Under the pieces are notes generated by a model. That model was given only the letters and a program-made list of their open reading frames with translations, had not been told where the DNA came from and ran no database searches. From Akanthomyces muscarius (Eukaryota; Ascomycota; Sordariomycetes; Hypocreales; Cordycipitaceae), in NCBI RefSeq assembly GCF_028009165.1, contig NC_079241.1, positions 1,860,001 to 1,924,000 on the forward strand: a stretch of DNA of 64,000 bases, read 5' to 3'. The position numbers and the translations under genes were made by a program. This document shows, piece after piece, positions 23,268 through 35,321 of the stretch (the first letter of the stretch is position 1; each line of letters opens with the position of its first letter).

Positions 23268-25686
23268 TCAACGGAATGCAAATTGCAGAGGATTGAACCT
23301 CTTTCCGGGGGGGAGCTTAAAGTCGTCATCGTCATCTTCACCGTCGCTATCGGGTATGATCTGGTCTTCGCTGCCGCCACCGCAGGGCTTATGCAGCGCC
23401 TCCACCTCGTCCACGTCGACCTTGGGCAGGGGCACAAACGCCGGGTTGACGGGGAGCTTGCCGCCAAAGGTGGCATCGCTTTTGTTGCTGCTAGGGCGGC
23501 GCCGAGGCGCGGGCATGTTTGGGGAGAAGAGCGGGATGTCGGCTGCGGCCTTGGCTCCGAGACGCTGGAGGGGCGTCATGCGTGAGGAAGGGGACATGAC
23601 GCTTGACGCGGCTGTGGACGGTGTAGATGGGCCGTTGCTGAAGATGGAGGACTGGACCGAGATGCTGGACGCGGGAGTGGACAAGGCCGTTCGCGAGGAT
23701 GTTGCCGACGAGGTGTAGGTGAATCGGCTGAGGGATCTGCGCGCCGGGGTCTGCGTGCGTTGCGAAAGAGGGACGATGGACTTTGGCGGTGGCATAGAAG
23801 GTGGCTCCATGGACGAGCTCGGCGTCTCGGCCGTGTCAACCTGGGACAGGCTCGACATGGACGTCTCCGTCAGACTGCTCGTCTCGCGTGATGTTGTCGT
23901 CTCCTGGCTGTCGTCGTCAAATACGCGCATCTTCTTTGGGCTCATCTTGACGCTAGGTGTCCAGCTGTCCAATTCAGGCAGGCCTTTGAGCGCTTCCTCC
24001 ACCGAGTCGTCGGAAAACAGGTAGCCCTCACCCTTGACTGGAGTAGGCTTCTCGGCCAGCTTTTTGGAAGGGAAGAACTTGCTGCTCTTCGGTGACGTCT
24101 CGATAGGCTCGATATCGTCGCAGAGGCGGGCCTTCTTCTGTGGGCGGCGCTGCGGTTCCGACCGTGGCGTGCCACCGAGGACAGTCTCCTTCGGACGAGC
24201 AAAGAGCGGGCTGCTCGCAGTCTGGGCAACCATGTTGCCCAGCGTGTCTGCGCGTCGGCGGTTGAGTCGAGGCGACGTCCTGCGCGGCGTGAAGTGCTGA
24301 CTGTGCTGGGTGGCCGGCTCGGTGGCCTGGCTGGGTTCGATGTAGGGTCGCGGTAAGGGAAACACGCGCGGTACCAGCCCACCGTCGGTCAGCTGCGCGA
24401 CGCGCTCGGCATCCACGGAGAAGCAGTTGGGGTCCATCTCGGCCATTGGCTTGCGGCCGGGTGTCTTGAAGAATGAAGTAATGGGTTTCGATGGTGGCTG
24501 CGAGGTTGTAGGCGTTACAGAGTGCGTCTTGGTCTGCGCCAGCTTTCGCTTAGAAGGCGTAAGATGCAGAATGATAGGCTCCTTGGTCATGGGGTGGACG
24601 TCACCAGCGGCCACACCACGAGCAGTGGCGGGTTCAACAAAGGCACCAATGAAGGGCATCTCGGCCGCTGTGCGTGACCCATCGAGATCGGTCAAGTGTA
24701 CAAGCTCTTTTTTCGTTGGGCAGAACACCCATTGGTGCAAGAAGGTGAGTTCTGCCTGGTAAAACTGCGTCAAGTAATTCTCGGAGACACGCTTACCGTC
24801 AAATTGCAACATGCGAACGACGCGTTCGGGTGTCTTTGATTTACGCATCAACCTGTATGCCGTCTTGAGGCCAACGCCGGGAAGACCGTTCAAGTAGTCG
24901 CAGCCACTCATGATGGCCATTCTGCGGAACTCCGCATCGGACCAGCCAGTGAGGGAAACCTCCCGGCAAGCGCCAAAGTCGCGTCGGTTAATCTCAATGC
25001 AGCTGCCGTACTGGTCGAGCTTGGTGAGAAGGCGCTTCGCTCCAAAGACGAGCAGATCCGAGTCGTCAGAAAGGATGCCGTCAATGAGCCCTTGTTTTTC
25101 CAGATATACGAGCTGAGAATCGGCCTCGTACGGCGCCACGACGTAGGGGATTCCCATCTTTTTGAGCTCTTGAATAAGTGTCGAGGCCATCTCAGGCGTA
25201 ATGTCGACACATTTTTGGAATTCTTGCGTAGCTTGGCCAGGTTTCCCTGCTTTCATGAGATCGTTGGCGAGCTTCTTCTTTTCCTCACGCTTCTTGGCAC
25301 GTGAGTCCTCGGTGGCGGCTTTGCTGGGGAGGTAGTCGCCATCGAATACCATGTAGGGCTTGACGCCAAAATGGAGCAGCATGCGTACGCGATGCATGGC
25401 AGTCGTGACATATCTTGGGCGTGTTAGAAAGAGATACAAGAATAGGTAAGTGAGCGCACAGGGTCGTACCTGGTTGTCGGCTTGCCTTGGCCTAGCTCGA
25501 CGGCGCACGAAAATGCTGCCCGATGAAGCCAGCCATAGGCGTCAACGCCAAGCGTTTGGCCGTGAAACTTCTTTAGTTCGGTAGGTTTTTGTATCGATTT
25601 CAGAAGGGGCAGCAGTCCTGCGCTATAATTAGTACGTTTTGCGTCCGATGTACGCGGTCAGACAGAGGCGTACCAGATACACCCAT
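23268..25686 (-). CDS. EXO1: Exonuclease 1 (Exo1)
   Basis: Exo1 is the 5'-3' exonuclease and flap nuclease of mismatch repair and long-range end resection. The exons are 25686-25674 (13 nt), 25617-25470 and 25413-23268, giving 768 residues. Introns have GTACGC and GTACGA donors. The start yields MGVSGLLPLLKSI, the family N-terminus. Nuclease acids are visible in order: GVDAYGWLHR, FDGDYLPSK, YEADSQLVY, SDDSDLLVFG and the helix-two-turn-helix region SGCDYLNGLPGVGLKTAY. The long C-terminal half is disordered and carries PITSFFKTP (PIP-like, near residue 365) and SSKFFPSKK (near residue 495), which resembles the Mlh1-interacting MIP box. Divergent from TMA16. Confidence 0.96.
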
Positions 25687-26664
25687 GGTGCCGCGTCAGG
25701 TCGGATGACCGTGATTCCGCGTTGGATTGCGGCTTAGAATAGTAGACGAATTGGTGTCCTATCGTCAAAAAATTCGTTCCAGCTGTGATAGTGAGTCACT
25801 GTCGTCGATACGGGTCGGGCCAGGCAGCTCGCGAGCCGCTGGTGGTGGTCGTCGAAGTATTCGGTAGCGGTGTAAACAAATGGTCGCGACTCAAGCCTAG
25901 TCGGGGATTTCAGAATCGAGATGGAGCAAAGAGCAAAGCACAAGAGACAGCTAGCATGGCGAACAGAGATGGAAAAGGACGAATTGCCAGAACACAGGCC
26001 AGCGCGTTGCAGAAAATGGGACAAGCCGTCTAAAGCTGTTTGGCAACGCGACCAGGCATGGAGGGTTTTAATGGGCGTGAGTGGGAAGAGACAGACAGAC
26101 CAGGCCAGGCGTGGGACCAGGATCGCGTTGAGAGGGTGGGTTCCGTCGCGCCAGGGGCCGCCTGGAGCGCCTACAACAGGCATAGCTTCTGTGGTACTGC
26201 ATTCCCGAGGAAGAGCTGGTTGGCAAGAATAGCGGTCGCTGTAGATTGGAACAACGTGATGGTGATATGGATTTTAATTCTTTTTTTTTTCTCTTGTTCT
26301 TCACTCTTACTTTTTCTTGTGTAATCAAAGTTCTCTGTTGCCGCTGATGACCATCTTGCCATCCTGTCAACCCATGCCGCTGCGACGGGCCTGTAAAGGT
26401 GCTAGCGGCTTCCATTTATAGCGTATCCTCAGCAGGCCAGGCGCTACAGCAGCTTCAGCCCTTGAGCACTCTCCAGCGTCTAAATTTACCTAAATCTGTC
26501 CGTCCAGCAGACTCACCGGCTCTGATCCACTCGGGCCGCTAACCTCGATCAGGCTCCCTCCAAGTCTCTACCAAAGATTTTCGATCCACCGCCTGGGATT
26601 TTGAGCGTCATGGTGCAAGAAAATATCTATACCTTCATCATCACAACAGGACACAGCCGCCAAG
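25687..26664. other. Divergent promoter region EXO1 / TMA16
   Basis: A 0.98 kb spacer between divergent genes, with a short T-run (about 26280-26290). Open frames on both strands between 25730 and 26415 overlap one another and resemble no family. Read as promoter and leaders. Confidence 0.5.
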
Positions 26665-27376
26665 ATGCCCACCTCATTGCACAAAACACGCAAAATCATC
26701 GCCAAGAAGCGCGGAGGCGTCGTAAACTCCCTGCACGCCAAGTCGCGCGACTCGATGCGTCTGCGCCTGGCCCACGCCCGCGATATCAGACTGGAAAAGC
26801 AGGCCAATGCCAGAGTCAGAAAGGAAGAGCCCATTGGTAAGAAGTGGCACCCACCAATCACATGTTCTAGACTGTCTCTAACCTCGTGTGTGTAGTCGAC
26901 CGCATTGAGTACTTTCACAATTACCTCAAGGAAAAAGACGTCACCAGATTGGAGCTTCCCGAGGTGCAAACTCTCATTCACAAGTATGCGCCCCTGTCTC
27001 ACATCATTACCTCATAGACTGACCAGCCTCCAGCTATGTTCACCAGCATGACGAAGAGTTCAACGAGGTGAAAAAGGCTCGTCGTCCGGGCCGACCCGCC
27101 AGCACCCGTGAGGATCAGCTCAAGAGAAAAATCGACACTCTTGAAGAGGAGTATGAAAAGGGCTTCTGTAGGTCTCCCAATTTTGCTCAAAGCTGCGTCT
27201 ATTCGACTCTCTCTGACTTGCTCATAGTGATTCCTGATGTCTTTGACGAGGACAATGGCAAAAAGCTCATGGGCTACGAGGGCTCATGGGCGTACATTGC
27301 CACCATTGCCTGGTCCAAGGTCTCCAAGGCGGGCAAGATCAGCAATGGCGACTTTCCCTCGAAGGGAATCATGTAA
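26665..27376 (+). CDS. TMA16: Translation machinery-associated protein 16 (Tma16)
   Basis: Tma16 associates with pre-60S ribosomal particles in yeast. The exons are 26665-26836, 26896-26983, 27034-27167 and 27228-27376, giving 180 residues. All three introns use GTAAGA, GTATGC or GTAGGT donors, and every joint stays in frame. The protein is strongly basic at its N-terminus (LHKTRKIIAKKRGGVVNSLH). It then shows the family blocks IEYFHNYLKEKDV, KKARRPGRPAST, EEYEKGFL and IPDVFDEDNGKKL. The C-terminus, GSWAYIATIAWSKVSKAG, is longer than in yeast but common in filamentous fungi. Nuclear or nucleolar action is inferred from the family. Confidence 0.92.
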
Positions 27377-27673
27377 AGACGTTTTACTTTGCAAATGGAT
27401 TTCTTTGCAGGCGGCGCTGCCATCGACTTGCATCCCCAAGCGGCTTTATACATGAATACAATCGGCGCTATAGCATTTTCTGTCTTGTGACGGATATCGG
27501 CGTTTTGGAAATTTCTTATGGTATGCAGAACGCGATTATTCTCTAGAAATGGCGACTTTATATATCTCATCCATCTTCTCCTGCAATATAGGCCTTTCTT
27601 TCGCCGTGTGATGTGAAAATCATAGCCTTGAGTGGACCCAGCCGAGTCATCTAGTCTTTGGCACGCAGCTTCT

Positions 27674-28684
27674 TCAAGTCCAAATAGAAGGTATATTGTT
27701 CATGGCCAAAATATCGGAAAGCCGCTGTCTTTTATCGCACGCGTATCGTTCCTGCCCCGCGAGGTTTCTATGGCAGACTTCGAAAACAGCCTTGTCGGTT
27801 GCCTTAGTCCGGAAATTGGTGAGCACCGACATTATTCCACTGATGCTGATTCCGACGAAAGGCGCCGTCGCGCAAGGAGGTAAACCCGCGGCTTCCGTGC
27901 ACCTGATTAAGGTGCCGAGGTGCCATGTGTTACATTCCGGCGTACACTCGGTTCCATTCAACAACTCTTTTTTAAACTCGCACAAGCCATTCAGAAGGCT
28001 TGCAATTTCTTTCTCGCGATGCTCGTCTATTAATGCTGCGGCGGCGGTTAGCCAACAGTGAGAAAGTTGCTGTCCGCATCAATGCCACCTACTGACGACA
28101 GATTCCTCGAATGATAAACCAATAGTTTGGAATGGTCCAGGCGCATACTTGATTGCCACTCTTGCGGTCTCGTGAAAAACCCATTGGCAGTCGAAAACGG
28201 ACGACACGAATAGCCATAAAATTAAAGTCCTGCTGAATTTATGTTGGGCTGGCCTGGCTTCATAGAGCCACGACTGAGCGGCGAATGCAAAAGCGTCATG
28301 GCAGCCCAGGTAATCGACTATAACCGCTATTTTGGCCAAGTCCTCCACAGGAAGGTCTTTCGGAACACGACTATTTCGAAAATGGAGGACATTCAGCACA
28401 TGCTCCAGCGCCCGAGGATCGAAGCCAACAATGTGCTTATGGCGAAGTCCATCAGACTTTGTCTGGGGCTTGATCCACAAGCCACCCGGGTCGAATTCTT
28501 TTTGAAAGACGTACGAGGCTAGCCGCAGCGTGGTGGACGAGACGCGCGCTCTTAACTCCTGCGGCTCCAACGGCGCCTGACCTTGAACTTCCAAGTCACT
28601 CCATGGTGCGAAAGGCTCGGTGGAAGAAGTTGCGATAAGTAAAATATCGCCTGAAGGATCAATGATTGTGTCGTTGCTGTCCAT
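27674..28684 (-). CDS. BTB/POZ domain protein of unknown role
   Basis: Two exons, 28684-28093 and 28035-27674 (GTAGGT donor, CTAAC branch, 56-nt intron), give 317 residues. The start at 28684 gives MDSNDTIIDPSGDILLIATS, which matches the beginning of fungal BTB domains (Asp-rich strand, then GDILL). The domain continues with VSSTTLRLASYVFQKEF, then FDPRALEHVLNVLHFRNSRVP and LAKIAVIVDYLGC, the usual BTB helices. The second half has several cysteines (TECTPECNTW and others) but no second recognised domain. Such proteins are numerous in filamentous fungi and mostly uncharacterised. Some act as Cul3 adaptors, but nothing here proves that. Confidence 0.8.
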
Positions 28685-29490
28685 ATTGCAACTGCATGCG
28701 GCGAGTAGCTTTCGGCGAGCGAGTTCGTTGGTGTAAGAGCTGCGTGTGGCCGTGGCGGCGTACACTGATAAGCATAAGTGTTTAGAAACCCCCTGTCAAC
28801 CAGTTTTGCAATCTCGGAATGGTGACTTGGCTGTTTCAATCAGTCTGTCGGTGAATCAGGCCCCTGATTTCCCGGTGACTAGAGCAATGCTTCCTCTGGT
28901 GCTACCTATCTTCCGACGCTATTAGTTGCACAGACATTCACCGCTAGCAACTGCAGCAGGGTTCTCTACTGTTTTACTCATTGGCAAGAGACTAAGCATC
29001 AATCTCAGCCCGAACAAAACTAAGGCATCCAGAAATGGTTTTTATTGCTGCATTGCTTCCAGTAATACTTTCTCTGTAGGGTATGTTGTGGCTCCGGCAA
29101 CTGAATGAGCACATAGGAGTGACTGGACAATTTGAAGATTTGAACATCAGATCATAAGGAGATCACCTCCCCCTGAAAGTCTATGCATGCTATTCTCAGT
29201 GTGTATCGTAGTCGCAACGCCTACACTTGACTATGCGAAAGGGAAATCATGAATATAATGTTGCCGCTCACAACCTGAGTGACACTCCCAGGAGGTGTGA
29301 GTGGGGTCATCCCGCTGCGGGTGCGAATGAGCTGGTGGAAAAAAAATAGGGACCACGATCGGAGCTTCAGGCTGCACTTTGCAAAGCAACCAGAATCGAT
29401 CGAGCCAGCCAGTAGCACTTGCAATTGATGCGCAAAAGGCGTTGAGCGGGAGGAAAGACACCGACCGACCGAACGACTGAACGACCGAAC
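28685..29490. other. Divergent spacer BTB gene / rhomboid gene
   Basis: A 0.8 kb spacer between divergent genes. I see no convincing coding frame, RNA gene or repeat in it. Confidence 0.5.
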
Positions 29491-31196
29491 ATGAGTCTTT
29501 TCCTCTGCCCTCGGGCCCGTCCATTGACGACTGGCGCGGCGGCTGCTGTCCGGGGAGTGACAAAGCCGATTCGAGCGACGGCGTTTCTTGGCCTGGCTGC
29601 GCCGGATTCACGATGGATGTCTTGCGCTGCCAAACAGAGAGCATGGCTGGGCTGCCGTGGCCATACGGCCGCCTGGCGGCAGACACCGGTCGTGCCCCAA
29701 CCGCGCAATTGTCGAAGGACGCTGTTTTCCCATCACGGGATCCGCGACTACGAGCAACTACCGAAAGACTACCAGGACAAGGTCGGACTCCCGTTTAGTA
29801 GCAAGGAGCTGACAGACGCCGAAGTGCTGCGAATATTCGGCGCCGGCATGAAGACGGGCCCGGCCAACTACCTGCTACGGGTACTTCACGGCCGCCGGAT
29901 CGCCGGCACGCTCGACGACCCCGCGTACGCCGTCAACACGGTCCAGTTTACAGACGAGCAGATGGGGATGGCGCTGGCCTACCTCCGAAAGACGGTGCCG
30001 ATCGAAGAAGTTCGCAACGCCGGGCTGCGCGCCGAGGACGAGCTGATGCAGATGGAGGAGGACATGGCCAAGGCCAACAAGGCGAAAGAGCGCAAGGCTG
30101 ATGGCACAGAAGCGGTCGCGGAACCAGATGTGCCGTATACGGAAGACCCAGTCTACGGGCACAGCACATTTGACCAGATTCGAGCGACGAACCAAGCGAA
30201 GCAAAAGGCGAGAGGCTTGGCAGAAGAAAAGGAACGGCTGGAGAGAGAAGAGCGCGAGGGTATTGTCTCGGGCACGCTGGCAGAGATGGATCAAGTCAGC
30301 GGTGGCGGCCGAACACGAGCGATTACGAACCCCAAGATCCAGGCATACTACGACGAGGCGCAGTCGGACCTCACAGAGCCACCGCAAATGTCGGCGGCAG
30401 CACGAATTCTGCCCTCTGCCGTGGTCGTGGCATTGGTTCTCGGATTCATGGCCGCCGTGAGCATGGTCTACGAAGAGCCGGCAGAGCGGTACCGTCTGAT
30501 TCCCGAGCTGTCGACCTCGCAGGCGACTGTGGCGGCAATTGTCGGCCTGAATCTCCTGGTCTACATGGCGTGGAAGGTGCCGCCGCTGTGGAAGCACCTG
30601 AACAAGTACTTCATCGTGTCGGTGGCGACGCCGCGGCCGCTGTCCATGTTCACGACCATCTTCTCGCACCAGTCGCTCAGTCACCTGGTGACCAACATGC
30701 TGCCTTTGGTGGTGATTGGTCCGGCGCTGCACGACGAGATGGGCCGTTCCGACTTCCTGACGCTGTTCTTGGCGTGCGGGTCGCTGTCATTTGTCGGGTC
30801 GCTCGCGACGTACACGCTGCGGGGGATGCTGGGGACGACGACGATTGGCGGGTCCGGCGCGACGCTGGGCCTCTGCGCGGCGTACTTTTGGGAGCACCGG
30901 ATGGACGGGTTCAAGTTCTTCGGGCTGCCGGAGCACGGCGTGCACGGCGTCATCTTCCTGGCGGGCCTGCTGGCGCTGCAGCTCGCGGGGCTGGGCAAGA
31001 CGCTGGCGCGCAAAATCGACCTGGCGAGCCACCTGGCAGGCTTCGCGGCGGGCGTGGCGAGCATCGAGGCGATCCAGCGCGCGGCGAGGGGGCGGCAGGC
31101 GAGCGAGGGCGAAGGGAACAGGAGCGTGATTGAGATTTGGTTCTGGCTGAAGCCGTGGCTGCATGCGCGTGTGGAGGCGAATGAGGCGGCGGCGGC

Positions 31197-31227
<31 letters not shown>

Positions 31228-31248
31228 AAGAAGGAGAAGAAGAAATGA
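29491..31248 (+). CDS. Mitochondrial rhomboid serine protease (Pcp1/PARL type)
   Basis: Rhomboids cleave transmembrane segments of substrates inside the membrane. The mitochondrial Pcp1/PARL group acts in the inner membrane. This intronless 585-codon gene begins with an Arg/Ala-rich stretch lacking early acidic residues, consistent with a mitochondrial presequence. A ~200-residue matrix-like region rich in Glu and Lys follows. The core has about six or seven hydrophobic helices, from SAVVVALVLGFMAAVSMV onward. The catalytic serine lies in GGSGATLG (Ser455) and the partner histidine in DLASHLAGF (His514). HQSLSHLVTNM is the conserved helix-2 motif. The C-terminal tail is charged, ending in Lys-rich repeats. 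Homology to PARL is inferred from the layout. Confidence 0.9.
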
Positions 31249-33470
31249 TGCGGTGGAAGATTGTATGATATGGTGTAGTATGGAGTGTAAATAACCCCCA
31301 CTTGCATTGTATAGAATAGAGTGTTTGAATGCCAGATGAGTACGGCTGATTTATCTGATGTGTTTTTCATGACGGATCTGCAAGTGAGGCGACTGGCGGG
31401 ATCAGCGCATCAATTCTACTGCCGTCATTGCCGCATCAAAACGTCAATGGAAGATCAGGACGAGAAGCGGCTCTGAGTCTCAACCATGTCCTAAATTACG
31501 CCATCGATTTAATCCGGTCTGCAGGTACACGTTGGACAACAGCCTGTCGACTATATCGGTCGCATCAGGCTGCAGGTGTGAGCCGATGCAGTTAGCCAGA
31601 TTTGGGGCCGGGAACATGTGGGGGCCACCCAAGCGATGGGGAGGAGTGCGCGCCGTCGCCGTCAGTCGAGCGTTGCAGCAGCCTTCCAGGGGAGTTGGGT
31701 AGGGAAAAAAGGACAGGGCAGGGGGGCAGGCAAGGCAGTTGGACAGCGGACAGGTGCACCCGAGGCTGCGGGCGTCATGCAGCGATTCCCCACACTGTGT
31801 GTGCCACCGAGTGGGGCCTGGTCGTTTCCGAGCAACCGCAGTTGAATTTGTGGTGCAGCTATCGCGAGAAACACAGTCCACAGGAAATGAAACGGGCAAG
31901 ATGGTAGACTCGAGAAATCGAGGCCTTTCCGGCTTGTCTGCTGGCAAGGTTTGGGCATCTCTAGACTATACGTGGCGAGTGCAACCGAGGGCGGGCTGTC
32001 GGCGAAAGCAGGACGGCGCTTGGTGTGATTTTTTTTTGTGCGTTTGTATTGCCAGCTGGCGATTTGTACATCAACAATACGGACACATTGCTTCTATTTA
32101 TGCATCGTGTTGGTATGGATGGATGGCTCAGTTGCTGCACAATTAAAGACTACCGTTGGGTGTCTGAGTGACAGCACAGACCTCCAGATAATGCATCAAA
32201 CGAAAAATAAAAATACGACCCTGCTAGTTAATCAGCAGCAAGAGCAGGGTAATAAAAACCGCTTCTGTTTGTCATGTATTTATTTATGAGTATTGCTACA
32301 GCTGAACCCAGCTGACGGCCGCCCGTGACTGGTGGTCATGGCCATTTAGTAAGTTTAGAGTGCTACCAAATAAACAGTGACGCTAGCCGCCAAAAAAGAA
32401 GTATTTCCTACCCCCCAAGACGACTCATTCCGTCAACACCCAAAAAATAGCATTTTTAGAAATGGCTAACTAATTGAAACCCAATCAGCTGCCTGTGAAC
32501 TACGTCTCTCTGTAATTCCCCCCCACAGCCAAAGCCTCTTGCATCGGCATTGATTCAATGGCAATTGAGCATTCGCCCTGTCAGCGGCCATGCCTACGTA
32601 CTGGTATTCCATTACCTGTCCGTTGCTTGTGATAAATTACCATGATCCTGGGTAGCCTTGTTTACACCCGCCGCCGAAGTCTTCCTGCCCTTCTGATCCT
32701 TCGTGCCTCTCTCTTCTCTGGCTTCCCTTTGCCTCTCTCGGGCATGACATTTATGGAGCCGCCCTCCATGTTGATTCCCCCAGCCCATTTCGAAATAACA
32801 AACTCGCCGCCGCCCGTTTTTTTTTTAGGTCGTGACTCGCTCGCCATCCATCCATCCCGTCCATCTGTTCTTTCTTCCATCTCCTCTTGATAGCTCAACG
32901 CCGAGCCGCATCCCCTTCCCCCTCCCCCAAAGCCAACTTGCCACTCTAGTCTTCCCTTCTTGTCCGTGTACCCGGGAAAAAAAGAAGTGGAATCCCACAC
33001 CTCCGAAGCATTGGGTAACTCGATAACCTCCCGGTCTGGTCGCGCACGCCGTTTGCCCTTTTCCGCCCTTTGCTCTTGTCCCCTGCGCCGTCTCTGGTCT
33101 CTTCCTACTCTCATCACGGACGGTCTCGCAACTCGCGTGCTTCTCCTCCTTCCATCATCACCATCCACGCACCCGCGCGCCGCGTCACGCATTCTCGCCC
33201 TGCCACGGACTGCCTGCCACTACGATTTCGACGCCATTCGCTTCAACTAGACGTCGTTTCTTTTTCTCTCGTTTCCTGGAGCGCCATTCCGCAACCAATC
33301 TGGAAACTCTACGCACGCCACTTTCCAAGTCCCATTTCCGAGGCCACGCGATGATCTAGCGTATTCTGATCATTTTCGCGTCTTTTTCTCCTCCCCGACC
33401 GTCTCCTGGATCTTTTTTCCTCTCACCATCCTCCTCGCTCCAGGCATTTCTCGTCTCACGTCTCGGCACC
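31249..33470. other. Long upstream region of the sirtuin gene
   Basis: A 2.2 kb spacer between two plus-strand genes. The last ~800 bp is strongly pyrimidine-rich and probably contains the sirtuin promoter and leader. An open frame at 32642-32890 has a hydrophobic start but looks compositional. Another set at 31480-31960 overlaps on both strands. Nothing is assigned. Confidence 0.5.
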
Positions 33471-35321
33471 ATGGAACGCCGGCAATCCTCGGTCGATTTG
33501 CCATCAACCACAGACACTTGCTCAACATCACCATCAAGTCCCCTCTCCTCACCGCGCGCAGCGTCGGAGCCGCCCTCATCGCCATTGTCGGTCCTGTCCA
33601 AGACGCCATCGCTGCCCAACTCGCCCATTTTACCCATCGACGCCGCCAGACGCTACCCTTCGCCCGAGTCGCTCTCCGCCGACACGTCCGGCACCCAGAC
33701 CCCCGTCAAGCGTAGCGACCGCTCCTCCAGCCAGTCTGACGATGGTAGCACCGGCGACCGCCCCTCTAAGCGTCGCAAGACGGCCACCCCCAGGGAGCCC
33801 AAGGAGCCCAAGCAGCGCACGACAAAGTACCTCAACCTCTCCAAGTCACAAGATGACTTTACGTCGGAAGACACCTACCAGATGAACCGCCTGCTATCCG
33901 CCCTACAGAAAAAGAAAAAGATTGTCGTCGTCGCCGGCGCTGGCATTTCTGTCTCGGCGGGTATCCCCGATTTTCGCTCCTCCAATGGTCTCTTTGCCAC
34001 GACCAAGAAGCAATACAATGTAAAGTCTTCCGGCAAGCATCTGTTTGATGCATCCGTCTACAAGCACAACTCGTCTACCCAATCATTCCACAACATGGTT
34101 CGCGACATGTCCGACATGTCTGCCAAGGCAGTCCCTACTCCTTTCCATCACATGCTGGCTTCTCTCGCCCAAGAGGGTCGTCTTCTCCGCCTCTACTCGC
34201 AAAACATTGACTGCCTCGATACTCAAATGCAGCCACTCGAAACCAAAGTACCGCTTAATCCCAAAGGCCCCTGGCCCAAGACCATTCAGTTGCACGGTGG
34301 CCTGCAACACATGGTCTGCACAAAATGCTCCGACCTGTCGCCCTTGAAAGCCGAACTTTTCAACGGCCCTGAGCCGCCGCTCTGCCCGGCCTGCGCGGAG
34401 CAGGACTCCATTCGCACAACTTATGGTGGAAAGCGCAGCCACGGTATCGGCCGCATACGGCCCAGATTTGTCCTCTACAACGAATACAACCCCGACGAAG
34501 AGGCTATTGGCAACGTGTCTAGTGCCGACCTGCGCACCCGCCCGGACGCTGTGATTGTTGTCGGCACCACGCTCAAGGTTCCCGGCACCCGTCGTCTCGT
34601 CAAGGAACTCTGCCAAGTCGCGCGAGGGCGAAAAGACGGCTTCACCGCCTGGATCAACCTGTCACCGGAACCAAAGGGTGTAGACCTCAAAGACTGCTGG
34701 GATATGGTAGTGCAGTCCAAGTGCGATAATGTCGCGCGCCTCACAGCCCTGCCACATTGGAATCTCGACATTGGCGAGGATTACCTCATCTCCAAGGACG
34801 AACCAAGCACCAACAAAACCAACATCGAAATCAGCCTCCCTTCTACACCGCCTGCTGCAGAGGACAGCATCATCGACACGCCCCATCCCACCACAGAAGA
34901 CGCGCAGGCCATCCCAACGCCCAAACCCAGTCCCAAATTGGCAGCCGTCAAAAAGCCCAAGCAGGCGAAGCTCGCCTTTGGCAACACCGACAAGGACGCA
35001 CCAGTCAAGCCGAAACGGGCCTCCAAACCCCGCCCCCGCAAGCCCAAGCAGGACAGCAAGGCGGCTCTGCCCAAAGCAACTGTTATGGACAGTTTCAAGA
35101 CGGGCAAAAAGATGCCTGCCGGCAAGCACCTCGATGCCAAGTCGGTGGCCAAGAATATCGCTGTCGATGCGCTCCATCCCGCCGTGTCTACTGTAACACT
35201 ACCGACGCGCGACGCGGTCAAGACGGAGGAGCCAGCGACACCCGTGTCCGAGACGCACGTCGACCCCGGCACAATCTCGCCTTCCTCGGTGCCCAGAGGC
35301 ATGAAGGAGCTTTTTACATGA
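33471..35321 (+). CDS. NAD-dependent histone deacetylase, Hst3/Hst4 class sirtuin
   Basis: Hst3/Hst4 proteins remove acetyl groups from histone H3 K56 after replication in yeasts. The gene is intronless, 616 residues. A Ser/Pro-rich leader (about 1-145) precedes the sirtuin core. GAGISVSAGIPDFRS (near residue 156) binds NAD. SQNIDCLD and QLHGG follow, with catalytic His275. The zinc site is CTKC (near 282) paired with CPAC (near 304). IRPRFVLYNEYNPDEEAIG and VIVVGTTLKVPGTRRLVKEL are typical of the Hst3/4 branch, distinguishing it from Sir2 and Hst2. The C-terminal ~170 residues are Lys/Pro-rich and basic. Nuclear action is inferred. ASF1, a partner in the same modification cycle, lies 27 kb away. 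Confidence 0.92.
   Translation: MERRQSSVDLPSTTDTCSTSPSSPLSSPRAASEPPSSPLSVLSKTPSLPNSPILPIDAARRYPSPESLSADTSGTQTPVKRSDRSSSQSDDGSTGDRPSKRRKTATPREPKEPKQRTTKYLNLSKSQDDFTSEDTYQMNRLLSALQKKKKIVVVAGAGISVSAGIPDFRSSNGLFATTKKQYNVKSSGKHLFDASVYKHNSSTQSFHNMVRDMSDMSAKAVPTPFHHMLASLAQEGRLLRLYSQNIDCLDTQMQPLETKVPLNPKGPWPKTIQLHGGLQHMVCTKCSDLSPLKAELFNGPEPPLCPACAEQDSIRTTYGGKRSHGIGRIRPRFVLYNEYNPDEEAIGNVSSADLRTRPDAVIVVGTTLKVPGTRRLVKELCQVARGRKDGFTAWINLSPEPKGVDLKDCWDMVVQSKCDNVARLTALPHWNLDIGEDYLISKDEPSTNKTNIEISLPSTPPAAEDSIIDTPHPTTEDAQAIPTPKPSPKLAAVKKPKQAKLAFGNTDKDAPVKPKRASKPRPRKPKQDSKAALPKATVMDSFKTGKKMPAGKHLDAKSVAKNIAVDALHPAVSTVTLPTRDAVKTEEPATPVSETHVDPGTISPSSVPRGMKELFT

Noticed and set aside
29875..30732. 285-codon antisense frame over the rhomboid gene
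   Set aside because: Same shadow effect of a high-GC coding strand, and the sense frame has catalytic Ser and His motifs.
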